Below are positions 26,121-35,187 of a stretch of 64,000 nucleotides of DNA, one piece after another (within the stretch, counting starts at the first letter, position 1; the number at the start of each line of letters is the position of its first letter). The notes under the pieces are model-generated. The model had not been told where the DNA came from and did not search any database. It was given only the letters and a program-made list of their open reading frames with translations. Origin of the DNA: GWE2-40-63 sp041664345 (GTDB taxonomy: Bacteria > Bacteroidota > Bacteroidia > Bacteroidales > SZUA-534); the NCBI GenBank assembly GCA_041664345.1, contig JBAYKX010000012.1, positions 1 through 64,000 on the forward strand. The letters are read 5' to 3'. A program made the position numbers and the translations under genes.

Positions 26121-26729
26121 TTAAAGTTCTTTTTGAAGTGTTTTTCTGAAAAACACCAAAATCATAAGCATCCCGGTACTTATGGATGCATCGGCAATGT
26201 TAAAAACCGGACGAAAGAATATAAATTGCTCTGAGGGATTAATTGGAGACCAGGAAGGCCAATGGGTATTTATTATAGGAAAATATAACATGTCAACAAC
26301 CTTTCCTTGTAAAAAACTGGCGTAACCGCCCGCTTGTGGTAAAAATTCGGCTATTTGGTAATTGCTGTGATTAAAAAAGATTCCATAAAAGGCGCTGTCG
26401 ATAATGTTTCCTGTTGCACCTGCAAAAATTAGGGAAACGGCAATCAGAAAACCGATTCGGACTTCTTTTTTCACCAATTTGGTTAAGTAATAAGCAATGA
26501 AAATTACGGCTACTATTCGAAAAACACTGAGCAGGTACTTACCAAATTTTCCAAAAAACTCCAAGCCAAAAGCCATTCCGTTATTTTCGGTAAAATGAAT
26601 AATGAACCAGTTGCCCGCAACATGGTATTCCTGGCCAATCATCATGTTGGTTTTAATCCAAATTTTGAGAATTTGGTCGAATAGTAAGACAAGTAGAATA
26701 ACAAGAATTGATAAACGCCCTTTTGACAT
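26121..26729 (-). CDS. lspA: Lipoprotein signal peptidase II
   Basis: A 202-residue aspartic membrane peptidase. Helices include LSILVILLVLLFDQILKIWIK and later membrane segments. The catalytic pair is in GNIIDSAFYG and FNIADASIS, and FTENNGMAFG is the conserved ENxGxAF loop. The periplasmic insert SNYQIAEFLPQAGGYASFLQGKVVDMLYF makes it longer than the E. coli enzyme, as is usual in Bacteroidota. It cleaves prolipoproteins after diacylglyceryl transfer, which suits the many lipoproteins in this window. Separated from the dksA-like gene by a terminator. Confidence 0.95.
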   Translation of the reverse strand: MSKGRLSILVILLVLLFDQILKIWIKTNMMIGQEYHVAGNWFIIHFTENNGMAFGLEFFGKFGKYLLSVFRIVAVIFIAYYLTKLVKKEVRIGFLIAVSLIFAGATGNIIDSAFYGIFFNHSNYQIAEFLPQAGGYASFLQGKVVDMLYFPIINTHWPSWSPINPSEQFIFFRPVFNIADASISTGMLMILVFFRKTLQKEL

Positions 26730-26754
26730 GGTTTATATTGTATTTATAAAATTG

Positions 26755-26783
26755 AAAAAGAGGGAACCTTTTGATTCCCTCTT
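26755..26783 (-). terminator. Terminator after the dksA-like gene
   Basis: On the minus strand AAGAGGGAA and TTCCCTCTT (26758-26766 paired with 26775-26783) close an 8-base loop and are followed by a short T tract. It separates the dksA-like gene from lspA, so full co-transcription of ileS, dksA-like and lspA would need read-through. Confidence 0.75.
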
Positions 26784-26805
26784 ATATACTTTTTAACAAG
26801 TTTTT

Positions 26806-27192
26806 TTATTTCTGATTCCTTTTAGCATCAATACTTAAGGTAGCATGAGGCACAGCACGCAAACGATCTTTAGAAATCAATTCTCCGGTTTCACGGCAAA
26901 TTCCATAAGTTTTGTTTTCGATGCGGATTAAAGCAGCCTTTAAATGTTGAATGAACTTTTCTTGTCGTTGGGCTAACTTCCCTGTTTCTTCGCGTGATAG
27001 CACCATAGCTCCTTCTTCCAAAACTTTAAAAGTAGGAGAAGTATCCAAAGTGTCGTTTCCATCGGAATGCGAAAGGGCGCTTTTCAAGGTGTCATAATCT
27101 TTCTGTGCTTTATCTAGCTTGTCCGCAATAAGTTGCTTAAACTCAGCAAGCTCATCATCGGAATATCGGGTTTTAATTTTTTCGTCTGTCAT
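26806..27192 (-). CDS. TraR/DksA-like transcription regulator, degenerate zinc finger
   Basis: A 128-residue protein. The long N-terminal helical hairpin (RYSDDELAEFKQLIADKLDKAQKDYDTLKSALSH) and the C-terminal YGICRETGELISKDRLRAVPHATLSIDA match DksA/TraR proteins that bind the RNA polymerase secondary channel. Of the four zinc-finger cysteines only the Cys of GICRETG is kept, as in the Bacteroidota version of the family. It probably tunes rRNA and amino acid promoters with ppGpp, but acidic tip residues differ, so function is inferred. It lies between ileS and lspA, a conserved arrangement in this phylum as I recall it. Confidence 0.88.
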   Translation of the reverse strand: MTDEKIKTRYSDDELAEFKQLIADKLDKAQKDYDTLKSALSHSDGNDTLDTSPTFKVLEEGAMVLSREETGKLAQRQEKFIQHLKAALIRIENKTYGICRETGELISKDRLRAVPHATLSIDAKRNQK

Positions 27193-27281
27193 AGCTTTAA
27201 TTTTTAAAGATGCCTAAAGTAATAAAAAATGCTATCTGCAACTCACACCTCATTCTTTATTTTCCAAAAATTTATTAACAA

Positions 27282-30200
27282 TTATACCTTAACGATTCTA
27301 ATGTAAGTAGTTATCGAATCATCGAGTTCTACGAGTTTAGCCGTATTAAGTTCCAAATTTGCAACCAATTCTATTTTTTTGGCTAAGGTTTGTGCACTAA
27401 TATAGCTTTTGTGTTCGGTAATGGCTGCTGAAATTTCAGGATGATCCATAATCTGTACCAGTATTTTGTCGGTTACTTCAAAACCACTGTCTTTCCGCAG
27501 GTTTTGGATGCGGTTGATAAATTCACGGGCGATACCTTCGTTTCGCAACTCTTCGGTTACCGTAATATCAATAGCGACGGTTAACGGGCCATCGTTGGCA
27601 ACCTGCCAACCTGGAATATCTTCTGAAAGTATTTCCACATCATCGATGGTTATAACTACATCCTGTCCGGCAACCGCGGCCCTTATTTGGTTTTCGCGTT
27701 CCATAGTGGCAATATCAGTTTGGCTCATTTGTCCAATAAAATCGGCAATAGGCTTCATGTTTTTGCCGTATTTGGGGCCAAGGGTCTTAAAGTTTGGTTT
27801 TATCTTTTTTACCAGAACCCCCGATGTGTCATCCAGGTATTCCATGGTTTTAATGTTCACCTCAGCCAGAATGATGTTTTTAACAGCATCCAATTGGCGG
27901 GCGGTGTTTTCATTCAGTACTGGAATCAGTATTTTATTGAGCGGCTGACGTACTTTCAAGCTAACCTTGCGACGTAACCCAAGCACCATAGATGATATGC
28001 GCTGAGCCATGTTCATGCGTTCTTCCAAATCCACGTCAATGTACGATTCGTTTTCAACCGGAAACGTGGTCAGATGAACCGACATCCCTTGGTTTCGTCC
28101 GGTAGAAGTGCTTAAATCTTTAAACAAACGGTCGGTAAAGAAAGGGGCAATTGGGCAAGCCAATACTGCCACGGTTTCCAAGCAGGTATAAAGGGTTTGA
28201 TAAGCCGCAATTTTATCTGCGTTGTATTCGCCGCCCCAGAAACGCTTCCGGTTCAGACGAACGTACCAATTGCTTAAGTTATCGTTCACAAAATTTTGGA
28301 TAGCCCGTCCCGCACGGGTTGGCTCATAGGTTTCGTACGATTCTTTAACTTCTTTTATTAAGGAATTCAACAGCGAAATGACCCATCGGTCAATTTCGGG
28401 ACGTTCGTTCAACGGGATTTCCTTTTCACGATAATTGAACCCGTCAACATTAGCGTACAAGGCAAAGAATCCGTAGGTGTTGTAAAGTGTTCCAAAGAAT
28501 TTGCGCTTTACTTCATCCACCCCGTCCATATCAAATTTCAGGTTATCCCAAGGCTGCGCATTGGTTATCATGTACCAGCGCAACGGGTCGGAACCGTGCT
28601 TTTCAATAGCATCGAACGGATCCACCGCATTGCCTAACCGTTTCGACATTTTGTTACCGTTTTTATCTAACACCAGTCCATTGGAAATAATATTCTTAAA
28701 AGCGACACTATCAGAAATCATAGTAGAAACCGCATGTAACGTAAAGAACCATCCACGGGTTTGATCCACTCCTTCGGCAATAAAATCGGCCGGATACAAT
28801 TGGCTGAATTCTTTTTCATGCTCAAACGGCCAGTGCCATTGGGCATAAGGCATTGCACCGGAATCGAACCAAACATCGATGAGGTCCTTTTCGCGGAACA
28901 TTTTATGCCCTTTTGGGGAAACCAATACTATATCATCGACATACGGACGGTGAAGGTCAATTTTGTTGTAGTTTTCTTTGCTGTTGTTGCCCACCTGAAA
29001 TCCCTGATACGGATTTTTTTGCATGAAACCGGCCGCTATGGCTTTTTCAATTTCAGCCATCAACTCTTCGGTGGAACCGATGCATTTTTGTTCCATGCCA
29101 TCTTCGCTAATCCAAATAGGAAGCGGTGTTCCCCAATATCGGGAACGGCTCAGGTTCCAATCTACCAAATTCTCCAACCATTTGCCAAAACGGCCTTCGC
29201 CGGTGCTTTTAGGCTTCCAATTAATGGTTTTGTTGAGCTCAATCATGCGGTCTTTTATAGCCGTGGTTTTAATGAACCAACTGTCGAGCGGGTAATAAAG
29301 CACGGGCTTATCGGTACGCCAGCAATGGGGGTAATTGTGGATGTGTTTTTCAACTTTGAATGCTTTGCTGTCTTTTTTAAGCATAACCGAAATATCCACA
29401 TCCAAGGTAGCATCTTCGTCAACCAAAGTGGCATCATAAGCATTTTTTACAAAACGGCCGGCGTATTCTTTATATAAGCCAACATTCACAAAATCGGAAA
29501 CAAAATTGGGATCCAGATCTTCAATTTTGTAGAATTTACCGGTTAAATCAACCATGGGACGAAGGGTACCATCTTTATCAATCAACAATAAAGGGGCAAT
29601 ACCCGAAGTTTTGGCAACCCGGTCGTCGTCGGCACCAAAGGTTGGGGCAATGTGCACAATACCGGTACCGTCTTCGGTGGTTACAAAATCGCCCACTACC
29701 ACCCTGAAAGCATCGCCCATAGGCTTAACCCAAGGAATCAGTTGTTCGTAGTTGAGTCCTTCCAATTCGGTTCCTTTGTATTGGGCAACCTTTTTAAATG
29801 GGATTTTTTTATCGCCCGGTTGGTAAGCATTAAACTCCAACTCCGCATTTTTAGGGCTGAAATAATTATCGACTAAATCGGCGGCCATTATTAATGATAC
29901 GGGCTCGCCGGTATAAGGATTAAAGCTCTTTATTTTTATGTATGTAATGTTGGAGCCAACTGCCAGTGCGGTGTTCGAGGGCAACGTCCATGGGGTGGTA
30001 GTCCAAGCCATGATGGTGAGTTTTTCAGTTCCCTCGAAAAACCGTTCGCTTTTTGGGTTGCGTACCACGGTAAATTGAACCGTAGCCGTGGTATCCTTTA
30101 CATCTTTATAACATCCGGGCTGGTTCAGCTCATGGGTTGACAATCCAGTTCCGGCAGCAGGCGAATACGGCTGAATGCTGTACCCTTTATACAACAAGCC

Positions 30201-30713
30201 TTGGCTGTACATTTTTTTGAGCAGGAACCAAAGCGATTCAATGTAGCGGTTGTCGTAAGTAATATATGGGTCGTCCATATTTACCCAATACCCCATTTTG
30301 TGGGTAAGGTCCTCCCAGAGGTCAGTGTATTTCATTACCTCTTTGCGGCAGGCGTCGTTGTATTCAGCCACGGTAATGGTTTTCCCGATGTCTTCTTTGG
30401 TTATGCCCAGCATTTTTTCAACGCCCAACTCCACCGGAAGACCGTGGGTGTCCCAACCGGCCTTGCGTTTTACCTGGTATCCTTGTAAGGTTTTATATCG
30501 GCAAAAAATATCCTTAATAGCCCGTGCCATCACATGGTGAATTCCCGGCTGGCCGTTGGCCGATGGGGGGCCTTCGAAGAAAACAAAGGTTTCTTTTCCG
30601 GCACGGGTGCTCATGCTTTTGTGAAAGGTATCGTCGTCGGTCCATTCTTTCAATACATCCTTATTTATCTGCGATAAGTCAAGTTGCTTGTATTCAGGAA
30701 ATTTGCTGCTCAT
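27282..30713 (-). CDS. ileS: Isoleucyl-tRNA synthetase
   Basis: A 1143-residue class I synthetase. The start MSSKFPEYKQLDLSQI at 30713 follows a perfect promoter 30747-30777 by a 27-base leader; the longer frame would begin at the -33 box. PSANGQPGIHH (HIGH signature, residues 57-60) and NGNKMSKRLGN (KMSKS signature, near 687-691) define the catalytic core. The editing domain lies between (TTPWTLPSNTALAVG, DDRVAKTSGIAP). The C-terminal half is the anticodon-binding region, with a DUF5915-like end (VAIDITVTEELRNEGIAREFINRIQNLRK). Charges tRNA-Ile. The type lacking the zinc-finger end is typical of Bacteroidota and eukaryote-like IleS2. Confidence 0.96.
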   Translation of the reverse strand: MSSKFPEYKQLDLSQINKDVLKEWTDDDTFHKSMSTRAGKETFVFFEGPPSANGQPGIHHVMARAIKDIFCRYKTLQGYQVKRKAGWDTHGLPVELGVEKMLGITKEDIGKTITVAEYNDACRKEVMKYTDLWEDLTHKMGYWVNMDDPYITYDNRYIESLWFLLKKMYSQGLLYKGYSIQPYSPAAGTGLSTHELNQPGCYKDVKDTTATVQFTVVRNPKSERFFEGTEKLTIMAWTTTPWTLPSNTALAVGSNITYIKIKSFNPYTGEPVSLIMAADLVDNYFSPKNAELEFNAYQPGDKKIPFKKVAQYKGTELEGLNYEQLIPWVKPMGDAFRVVVGDFVTTEDGTGIVHIAPTFGADDDRVAKTSGIAPLLLIDKDGTLRPMVDLTGKFYKIEDLDPNFVSDFVNVGLYKEYAGRFVKNAYDATLVDEDATLDVDISVMLKKDSKAFKVEKHIHNYPHCWRTDKPVLYYPLDSWFIKTTAIKDRMIELNKTINWKPKSTGEGRFGKWLENLVDWNLSRSRYWGTPLPIWISEDGMEQKCIGSTEELMAEIEKAIAAGFMQKNPYQGFQVGNNSKENYNKIDLHRPYVDDIVLVSPKGHKMFREKDLIDVWFDSGAMPYAQWHWPFEHEKEFSQLYPADFIAEGVDQTRGWFFTLHAVSTMISDSVAFKNIISNGLVLDKNGNKMSKRLGNAVDPFDAIEKHGSDPLRWYMITNAQPWDNLKFDMDGVDEVKRKFFGTLYNTYGFFALYANVDGFNYREKEIPLNERPEIDRWVISLLNSLIKEVKESYETYEPTRAGRAIQNFVNDNLSNWYVRLNRKRFWGGEYNADKIAAYQTLYTCLETVAVLACPIAPFFTDRLFKDLSTSTGRNQGMSVHLTTFPVENESYIDVDLEERMNMAQRISSMVLGLRRKVSLKVRQPLNKILIPVLNENTARQLDAVKNIILAEVNIKTMEYLDDTSGVLVKKIKPNFKTLGPKYGKNMKPIADFIGQMSQTDIATMERENQIRAAVAGQDVVITIDDVEILSEDIPGWQVANDGPLTVAIDITVTEELRNEGIAREFINRIQNLRKDSGFEVTDKILVQIMDHPEISAAITEHKSYISAQTLAKKIELVANLELNTAKLVELDDSITTYIRIVKV

Positions 30714-30746
30714 TGTATTATTTTTTATGCTCAATTTTAGAACCGA

Positions 30747-30777
30747 CAAATATAGCGTTTGAGTTGATAAATTCAAA
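30747..30777 (-). promoter_or_regulatory. Perfect Bacteroidota promoter of ileS
   Basis: On the minus strand TTTG (30777-30774), exactly 19 bases, then TATATTTG (30754-30747), the full TTTG-19-TAnnTTTG consensus. It predicts a start near 30740. Confidence 0.75.
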
Positions 30778-30920
30778 ACTACTTTTTTTGATGTCTCTGA
30801 AAAGGGATGTACGATATTTTTCCCGTTTTAATGTTTTTTAGTCTTCGGGATTTGTTTGATTGAAGGCTACCAGGAACCTGAAAATTTCCGCTGTTGTTTC
30901 AGCGGAAGGAATTGGTTATA

Positions 30921-30959
30921 AAAAAAAGGGTTGCCACCTTTAATTAGGGCAACCCTTTT
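30921..30959 (-). terminator. Rho-independent terminator of the repeat lipoprotein gene
   Basis: On the minus strand GGGTTGCC and GGCAACCC (30928-30935 paired with 30948-30955), extended by A and T tracts on both sides, followed by seven T. It lies 18 bases after the gene ending at 30977. Confidence 0.88.
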
Positions 30960-30976
30960 ATATTAAGAATTTTGCT

Positions 30977-33259
30977 TTACCAGCTCAAGCCATAAATAGT
31001 AACTCCTCCTTCGATGGACAATTGTCCGGTCCCTATAAAAGTAATGGGTAAATCAGCATCAATATTTCTCCCTTGAAGGGTTAACCGCAATTCAAGCGGC
31101 GATTTATAAATGGTCCAATTGAGATTCTGCAATTCATCGATGGAATACAGATTGTCTTGTGTAAAGTGTAATTTAATTTCAATGTCGTAAGTTTTATCAT
31201 CAGGAACTTTAACTGCCAAGCTGTAAGTACTGGTTTTGCTAATATAAGAGCTGTCGGATAAAGCAAGTACATTTTGTCCATAGAGGCCACTTTGAGGTAT
31301 ATCAAAGCCGGTTGCATTGCCGTTGGTTAGTTTTTTTGGCCAAGTGGGTTCAAGTGCCCCGTTTTCGTAAATGGAAAGTATTACTGGGCTGGAGGTAGAT
31401 GTCAATGTTGATTGCATTTTAAAGTCTATTTCACCACTTCTTGATGAGGTATATGAAGAAATATACTTATCTCCTTCAGTTCCTAAATATTCATAGTTCC
31501 AACCGGCATTTTCAAACTGAGGAAAATAGGTCCAAAATTGGTTTCCTTTCATTATTACCTTTAAGGAAAACCCATCGGGAAGTATTGCTTTCATTGAATA
31601 ATCACCGGAAGGGAAATCGGTATTTTCGTTGCTTAATATATTCAAACCAAAAGTTCCCGATGCAGGATATTCAATGATTGGATCAAGTCCAGTACTGCTG
31701 GTTAAATTCTTGGTCCAAGTTGGTGCAATATCTCCATTTTCATAAACAGTAACAGTAATAGATTTGGAGGATATTATTAGTTCAGAATGCATCTTAAAAT
31801 CAATTTCATCACTTCTGGTTGAGGTATATGAATAGACTGAATCATCTCCTTCCTTTCCTAAAAACTCCATGCTCCAACCCGTATTTCCAACCAGAGGGTA
31901 ATAGCATCCAAAATCATTGCCTTTGATGACAACCTTTAAGGTAACGCCAACAGGTAAAATTGCTTTCATGGAATAATTTGCGGCTGGAAAATCGGTGTTT
32001 TCAGTGCTCAATATATTTAGTCCAAAAGCTCCCGATGCTGGATATTCAATGATTGGATCAAGTCCGGTGCTGCTGGTCAAGTTTTTTGTCCAAGTTGGTT
32101 CAATATATCCATTTTCATAAACAGTAACAGTAATAGGTTTGGAGGATATTATTAGTTCAGAATGCATTTTATAATCAATTTCACCACTTTTCGACGAAGT
32201 GTAAGAATAGACAAACTCATCACCTTCCATCCCGATAAAATCCAGGTCCCACCCGGTATTTTCGCTTTGTTGGGAATAGCTCCCAAAATCAACTCCCTTG
32301 ACAACAACCTTTAAGGAAAACCCGATGGGCAGTATTGCTTTCATGGAATAATCAGCAGTTGGGAAATCGGTGTTTTCGGTGCTTAGAATGTTCAATCCAT
32401 AAGCACCGGTAGCTGGGTATTCAATTTTTTCGGTTTGCTCAAAGTTAGAACTATCGATGAAATTGGTAACATGTTTTTCAAAATCAGCAACCGTAACCAT
32501 TTGACCCAATGTTTCATAACGAGCCTCAAGGTTGGTTCTGATTTCGCTGAGTTTCAATTTTTTAGCTGAATTCATTAATTGAGAGCCCAGGAGTTCACTG
32601 GTAAGGATTCCATCTTCGCGAATATCGGAGCTTATGTTGGCCAGTAATTCCGATAGTTCGGCAACTGTTAAATAGCCCTGAAGTATTACTGAAACAGCAA
32701 TTAAAGCCGCATTTCCTTCCCCCGATTTCGAAATATCCAAAAGTTCAGAATCCGAAACATCATCTAAATTGATGGAAAAGATTGCAAGAATTTCAGTTTG
32801 TGCCTGTATTTTGGCTGGTTCAAAATCCATTCCTTTGGAAATCAAATATTGTATCCTGCTTTTTTCCAAATATGATAGAACATTCACATTCAATGTTGTT
32901 TTATTCGAAACATCCGAAATGGCGTAAAGAGTTAGTTGAGCCGAGGATATTTCATTCGTCACTTCATTAAAATAGAAACCATCGGCTTTTAATTCAACGT
33001 ATTTCGAAGAAAATGCAACCTCATTAATTTCGAAAGACCCTTTGTTATCCAAAATTTGAGCAAAATAATTTTTGCCCGTTTGTGTCTGATCTTTTTTTAA
33101 TTCGCTAATGGAAACGGAAGTTCCATTTATAAATGGACCTTTTTGAACATGCCCAGAAACGGAAATGGTTGTGGGAACTACGTCTGTTTTATTAGAGTCA
33201 TCGATGCATGAAACTAAAAAAATGGCCATTAGCAGAGACCATAAGTATAATTTATTCAT
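30977..33259 (-). CDS. Lipoprotein with three 125-residue tandem repeats
   Basis: A 760-residue lipoprotein with lipobox FLVSC (Cys18). Residues 30-270 include a repeat-type beta domain (SVSGHVQKGPFINGTSVSI, a pattern seen in other surface proteins) and a helical region. From residue 280 three nearly identical 125-residue units follow at 280, 405 and 530, each opening EYPA(S/T)GA(Y/F)GLN and containing NTDFP, YSMKAILP and WTKNLTSSTGLDP. A fourth, diverged beta unit closes the protein from about 655. Repeats this alike suggest recent duplication and a surface-binding role. I do not recognise the family. Confidence 0.7.
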   Translation of the reverse strand: MNKLYLWSLLMAIFLVSCIDDSNKTDVVPTTISVSGHVQKGPFINGTSVSISELKKDQTQTGKNYFAQILDNKGSFEINEVAFSSKYVELKADGFYFNEVTNEISSAQLTLYAISDVSNKTTLNVNVLSYLEKSRIQYLISKGMDFEPAKIQAQTEILAIFSINLDDVSDSELLDISKSGEGNAALIAVSVILQGYLTVAELSELLANISSDIREDGILTSELLGSQLMNSAKKLKLSEIRTNLEARYETLGQMVTVADFEKHVTNFIDSSNFEQTEKIEYPATGAYGLNILSTENTDFPTADYSMKAILPIGFSLKVVVKGVDFGSYSQQSENTGWDLDFIGMEGDEFVYSYTSSKSGEIDYKMHSELIISSKPITVTVYENGYIEPTWTKNLTSSTGLDPIIEYPASGAFGLNILSTENTDFPAANYSMKAILPVGVTLKVVIKGNDFGCYYPLVGNTGWSMEFLGKEGDDSVYSYTSTRSDEIDFKMHSELIISSKSITVTVYENGDIAPTWTKNLTSSTGLDPIIEYPASGTFGLNILSNENTDFPSGDYSMKAILPDGFSLKVIMKGNQFWTYFPQFENAGWNYEYLGTEGDKYISSYTSSRSGEIDFKMQSTLTSTSSPVILSIYENGALEPTWPKKLTNGNATGFDIPQSGLYGQNVLALSDSSYISKTSTYSLAVKVPDDKTYDIEIKLHFTQDNLYSIDELQNLNWTIYKSPLELRLTLQGRNIDADLPITFIGTGQLSIEGGVTIYGLSW
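31298..32422 (-). repeat. Three tandem 375-bp repeats within the lipoprotein gene
   Basis: Units 32422-32048, 32047-31673 and 31672-31298 keep exact 375-base spacing and share long near-identical stretches, such as the block meaning 'YSYTSxRSxEIDxKM'. Confidence 0.8.
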
Positions 33260-33471
33260 ACAATAAGAATTGAAGGTTTATAGTAAGGCAAAGATAACAT
33301 TTAAGAGGAATAATAACACCTGTTTTCATTTCAGGGTAATTGTGTGGCAATATTGTTAATTTACCACACGAGGGTATTGCGGTAGTGGGAAATTACAAAT
33401 TGTAAGAAAGTTACGTGCGAGCGGGGGATTGTCATTCAAAGGCATAATGGGGAATGTCTGGTTTAAAAGAG

Positions 33472-33792
33472 CTATTTAATTATATATACTTTCTTTTTCT
33501 CTAAATTAGGCTGTAATTCTATGAACTTGGGAATTAACGGGATAAAATCCTGAAGCCTGTTAAAAATTACATCGAACACAACTATGGCAATATCGTATTC
33601 TTTAAGGTTTTGCTGATATTGTAAATTTTTATCTACCGTAATCATTACTTCAAAGCCCGATTGGATCGCTACTTTCATCAAATTACCGTTTTTAAGGCTA
33701 CTCCAACACATTTCACTGACTGTTCTAACTTCAAAATCTATCAAGTGTTGTTTTAACCTTATTGGAATGCACTCATCAAGCAATATTTTCAT
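33472..33792 (-). CDS. DUF5615 PIN-like toxin
   Basis: A 106-residue protein. MKILLDECIPIRLKQHLIDFEVRTVSEMCWSSLKNGNLMKVAIQSGFEVMITVDKNLQYQQNLK is the DUF5615 PIN-like signature, with acidic residues Asp6, Glu7 and the later VDKN Asp in the expected metal-binding positions. Likely an RNase-type toxin in the cytosol. Its first 17 bases overlap the end of the DUF433 gene, the standard arrangement of this toxin-antitoxin type. Confidence 0.82.
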   Translation of the reverse strand: MKILLDECIPIRLKQHLIDFEVRTVSEMCWSSLKNGNLMKVAIQSGFEVMITVDKNLQYQQNLKEYDIAIVVFDVIFNRLQDFIPLIPKFIELQPNLEKKKVYIIK

Positions 33793-34021
33793 ATAATATT
33801 TCCGATGAGGCGGTTAATAATTTTTGAGCCGCTATAAGCAAAGCTATTGCCTGTTCTCTTTGTACCGATGGAAAATCCAATAAAAATGTTTCCAATGATT
33901 CCCCTGTTTCCAGGTAATCAAAAAGATTCTTAACAGGCACCCTTGTCCCTGATATCACAGGCATGCCGCTTAATATCTCTTTATTAATGGTGATTAGCCC
34001 TGTCATAGTTTTTAAATTCAT
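33776..34021 (-). CDS. DUF433 antitoxin
   Basis: An 81-residue protein. ITINKEILSGMPVISGTRVPVKNLFDYLETGESLETFLLDFPSVQREQAIALL is the DUF433 (VapB-like, HTH-type) signature. It should bind DNA to repress its own operon and neutralise the DUF5615 partner encoded directly after it. An inverted repeat sits just upstream at 34046-34085. A shorter start at Met6 (MTGLITINKE) is possible. Confidence 0.82.
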   Translation of the reverse strand: MNLKTMTGLITINKEILSGMPVISGTRVPVKNLFDYLETGESLETFLLDFPSVQREQAIALLIAAQKLLTASSEILYENIA

Positions 34022-34045
34022 TTGCTACAAATTTAACGATTTATA

Positions 34046-34085
34046 CCCAAATTGAGCGATTTAAAAAGGCAAATCACTCAATCGG
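34046..34085 (-). promoter_or_regulatory. Inverted repeat upstream of the DUF433/DUF5615 operon
   Basis: CCCAAATTGAGCGATTT (34046-34062) is imperfectly repeated in inverse as AAATCACTCAATCGG (34071-34085), separated by 8 bases. It lies 25-64 bases before the antitoxin start, a plausible autoregulatory operator. The first arm recurs exactly, inverted, at 46568-46584. Confidence 0.45.
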
Positions 34086-34136
34086 CTACGAAAAGCGCTT
34101 TTTCGCTGCGCACAAACCGCTCAACTTAGAATAAAG

Positions 34137-35021
34137 TTATAGCATAAATATATTTTTGCTGGAATGTTCTGCCTGATACTCGGAAGGGGTGCGGCGGACA
34201 ATTTTTTTAAACTGCTCGTTAAAGTGGGAAATATTATTGAAGCCGCTTTCGTAGCAAGCCCGCGAGATGGAAGTGTTTTTTTCCGACAATAATTTACAGG
34301 CATGGCCCACCTTAAATTCATTTAAAAAAGAAAAGAAGGTTTTACCGGTGCGTTTTTTAAAATACCGGCAAAAAGCCGTGGACGACATGCTTACATGGTC
34401 CGAAATTTCATCAAGCGTAATTTGGTTCTGGAAATTGCGGATGATGTATTCGTGCACCTTGTTGAACCGTTGAAAGTCGTAAGTATTCACAATTTTGGAA
34501 TACCCAACACTGGTAAGTATCTTCAATTCAGTGTTGGAGGCCATACGGTCCAACAATAAAATCAATTCGGTGATGCGCTCAATGCCCGAAAGTTTAAAAA
34601 TCTTGCGGATGTGTTTTCCAAATTCCACTCTTGCTTTGCCTGTAAATTGAATTCCCCGTTGCGAGCGTTCCAGCAAATCTTTAATTTGCAGCATCTCGGG
34701 TAAGTTGATAAAATTCGAGTTGAAAATTTCTTTTCGGAACTGGATCACCAGCGATTTGGTGTTCATGCTGTTTGCATTTTCAAGAAAAATAGGATCGCTT
34801 TTCCACCAGTGCGGCACATTCTCGCCAATAATACACAAATCGCCCTCGCCAAAATTATTAACGCTGTCGCCAATATACCGTGTGCCGGTACTTTTTACCA
34901 CATACAGGATTTCAATTTCGGGGTGGAAGTGCCACGGTACCATAAAATGGGGAATCTCTTCGTCAAGGAAAATGATGGATTCCTCCGGTAAGGGTGCTAG
35001 TTTTTGAAAAAAGGGCTTCAT
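34137..35021 (-). CDS. AraC-family regulator with cupin sensor domain
   Basis: A 294-residue regulator. The N-terminal cupin (residues 1-120) holds FHPEIEILYVVKSTGTRYIGD and GDLCIIGENVPHWW. The C-terminal 100 residues form two AraC helix-turn-helix motifs, from FQNQITLDEISDHVSMSSTAFCRYFKKRTGKTFFSFLNEFKVGHACKLL to SGFNNISHFNEQFKKIVRRTPSEYQ. The cupin probably senses a small sugar-like molecule. Divergently transcribed from the inositol gene set with 166 bases between starts, so it is the obvious candidate regulator of that set (inference). Confidence 0.88.
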   Translation of the reverse strand: MKPFFQKLAPLPEESIIFLDEEIPHFMVPWHFHPEIEILYVVKSTGTRYIGDSVNNFGEGDLCIIGENVPHWWKSDPIFLENANSMNTKSLVIQFRKEIFNSNFINLPEMLQIKDLLERSQRGIQFTGKARVEFGKHIRKIFKLSGIERITELILLLDRMASNTELKILTSVGYSKIVNTYDFQRFNKVHEYIIRNFQNQITLDEISDHVSMSSTAFCRYFKKRTGKTFFSFLNEFKVGHACKLLSEKNTSISRACYESGFNNISHFNEQFKKIVRRTPSEYQAEHSSKNIFML

Positions 35022-35148
35022 ATAAGTCCGACTTTATTTGTGGGTGTAATTTAGCGATATTTTATTTAGAAAACAGAAAAAGGATAATATTCCATCATAA
35101 GTTGATAAAAACAGGGTTCATTGTCGCGTTACTGTGCCTAATTTTAAC

Positions 35149-35163
35149 TTACTATTTTAGTAA
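35149..35163. promoter_or_regulatory. Palindrome in the AraC/iol divergent promoter region
   Basis: TTACTA (35149-35154) and TAGTAA (35158-35163) form a perfect palindrome with a 3-base centre, 24 bases before the aldolase start. A possible operator for the divergent AraC regulator. Short enough to be chance. Confidence 0.3.
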
Positions 35164-35187
35164 TAATAAAACACGCTCAACTCAACT

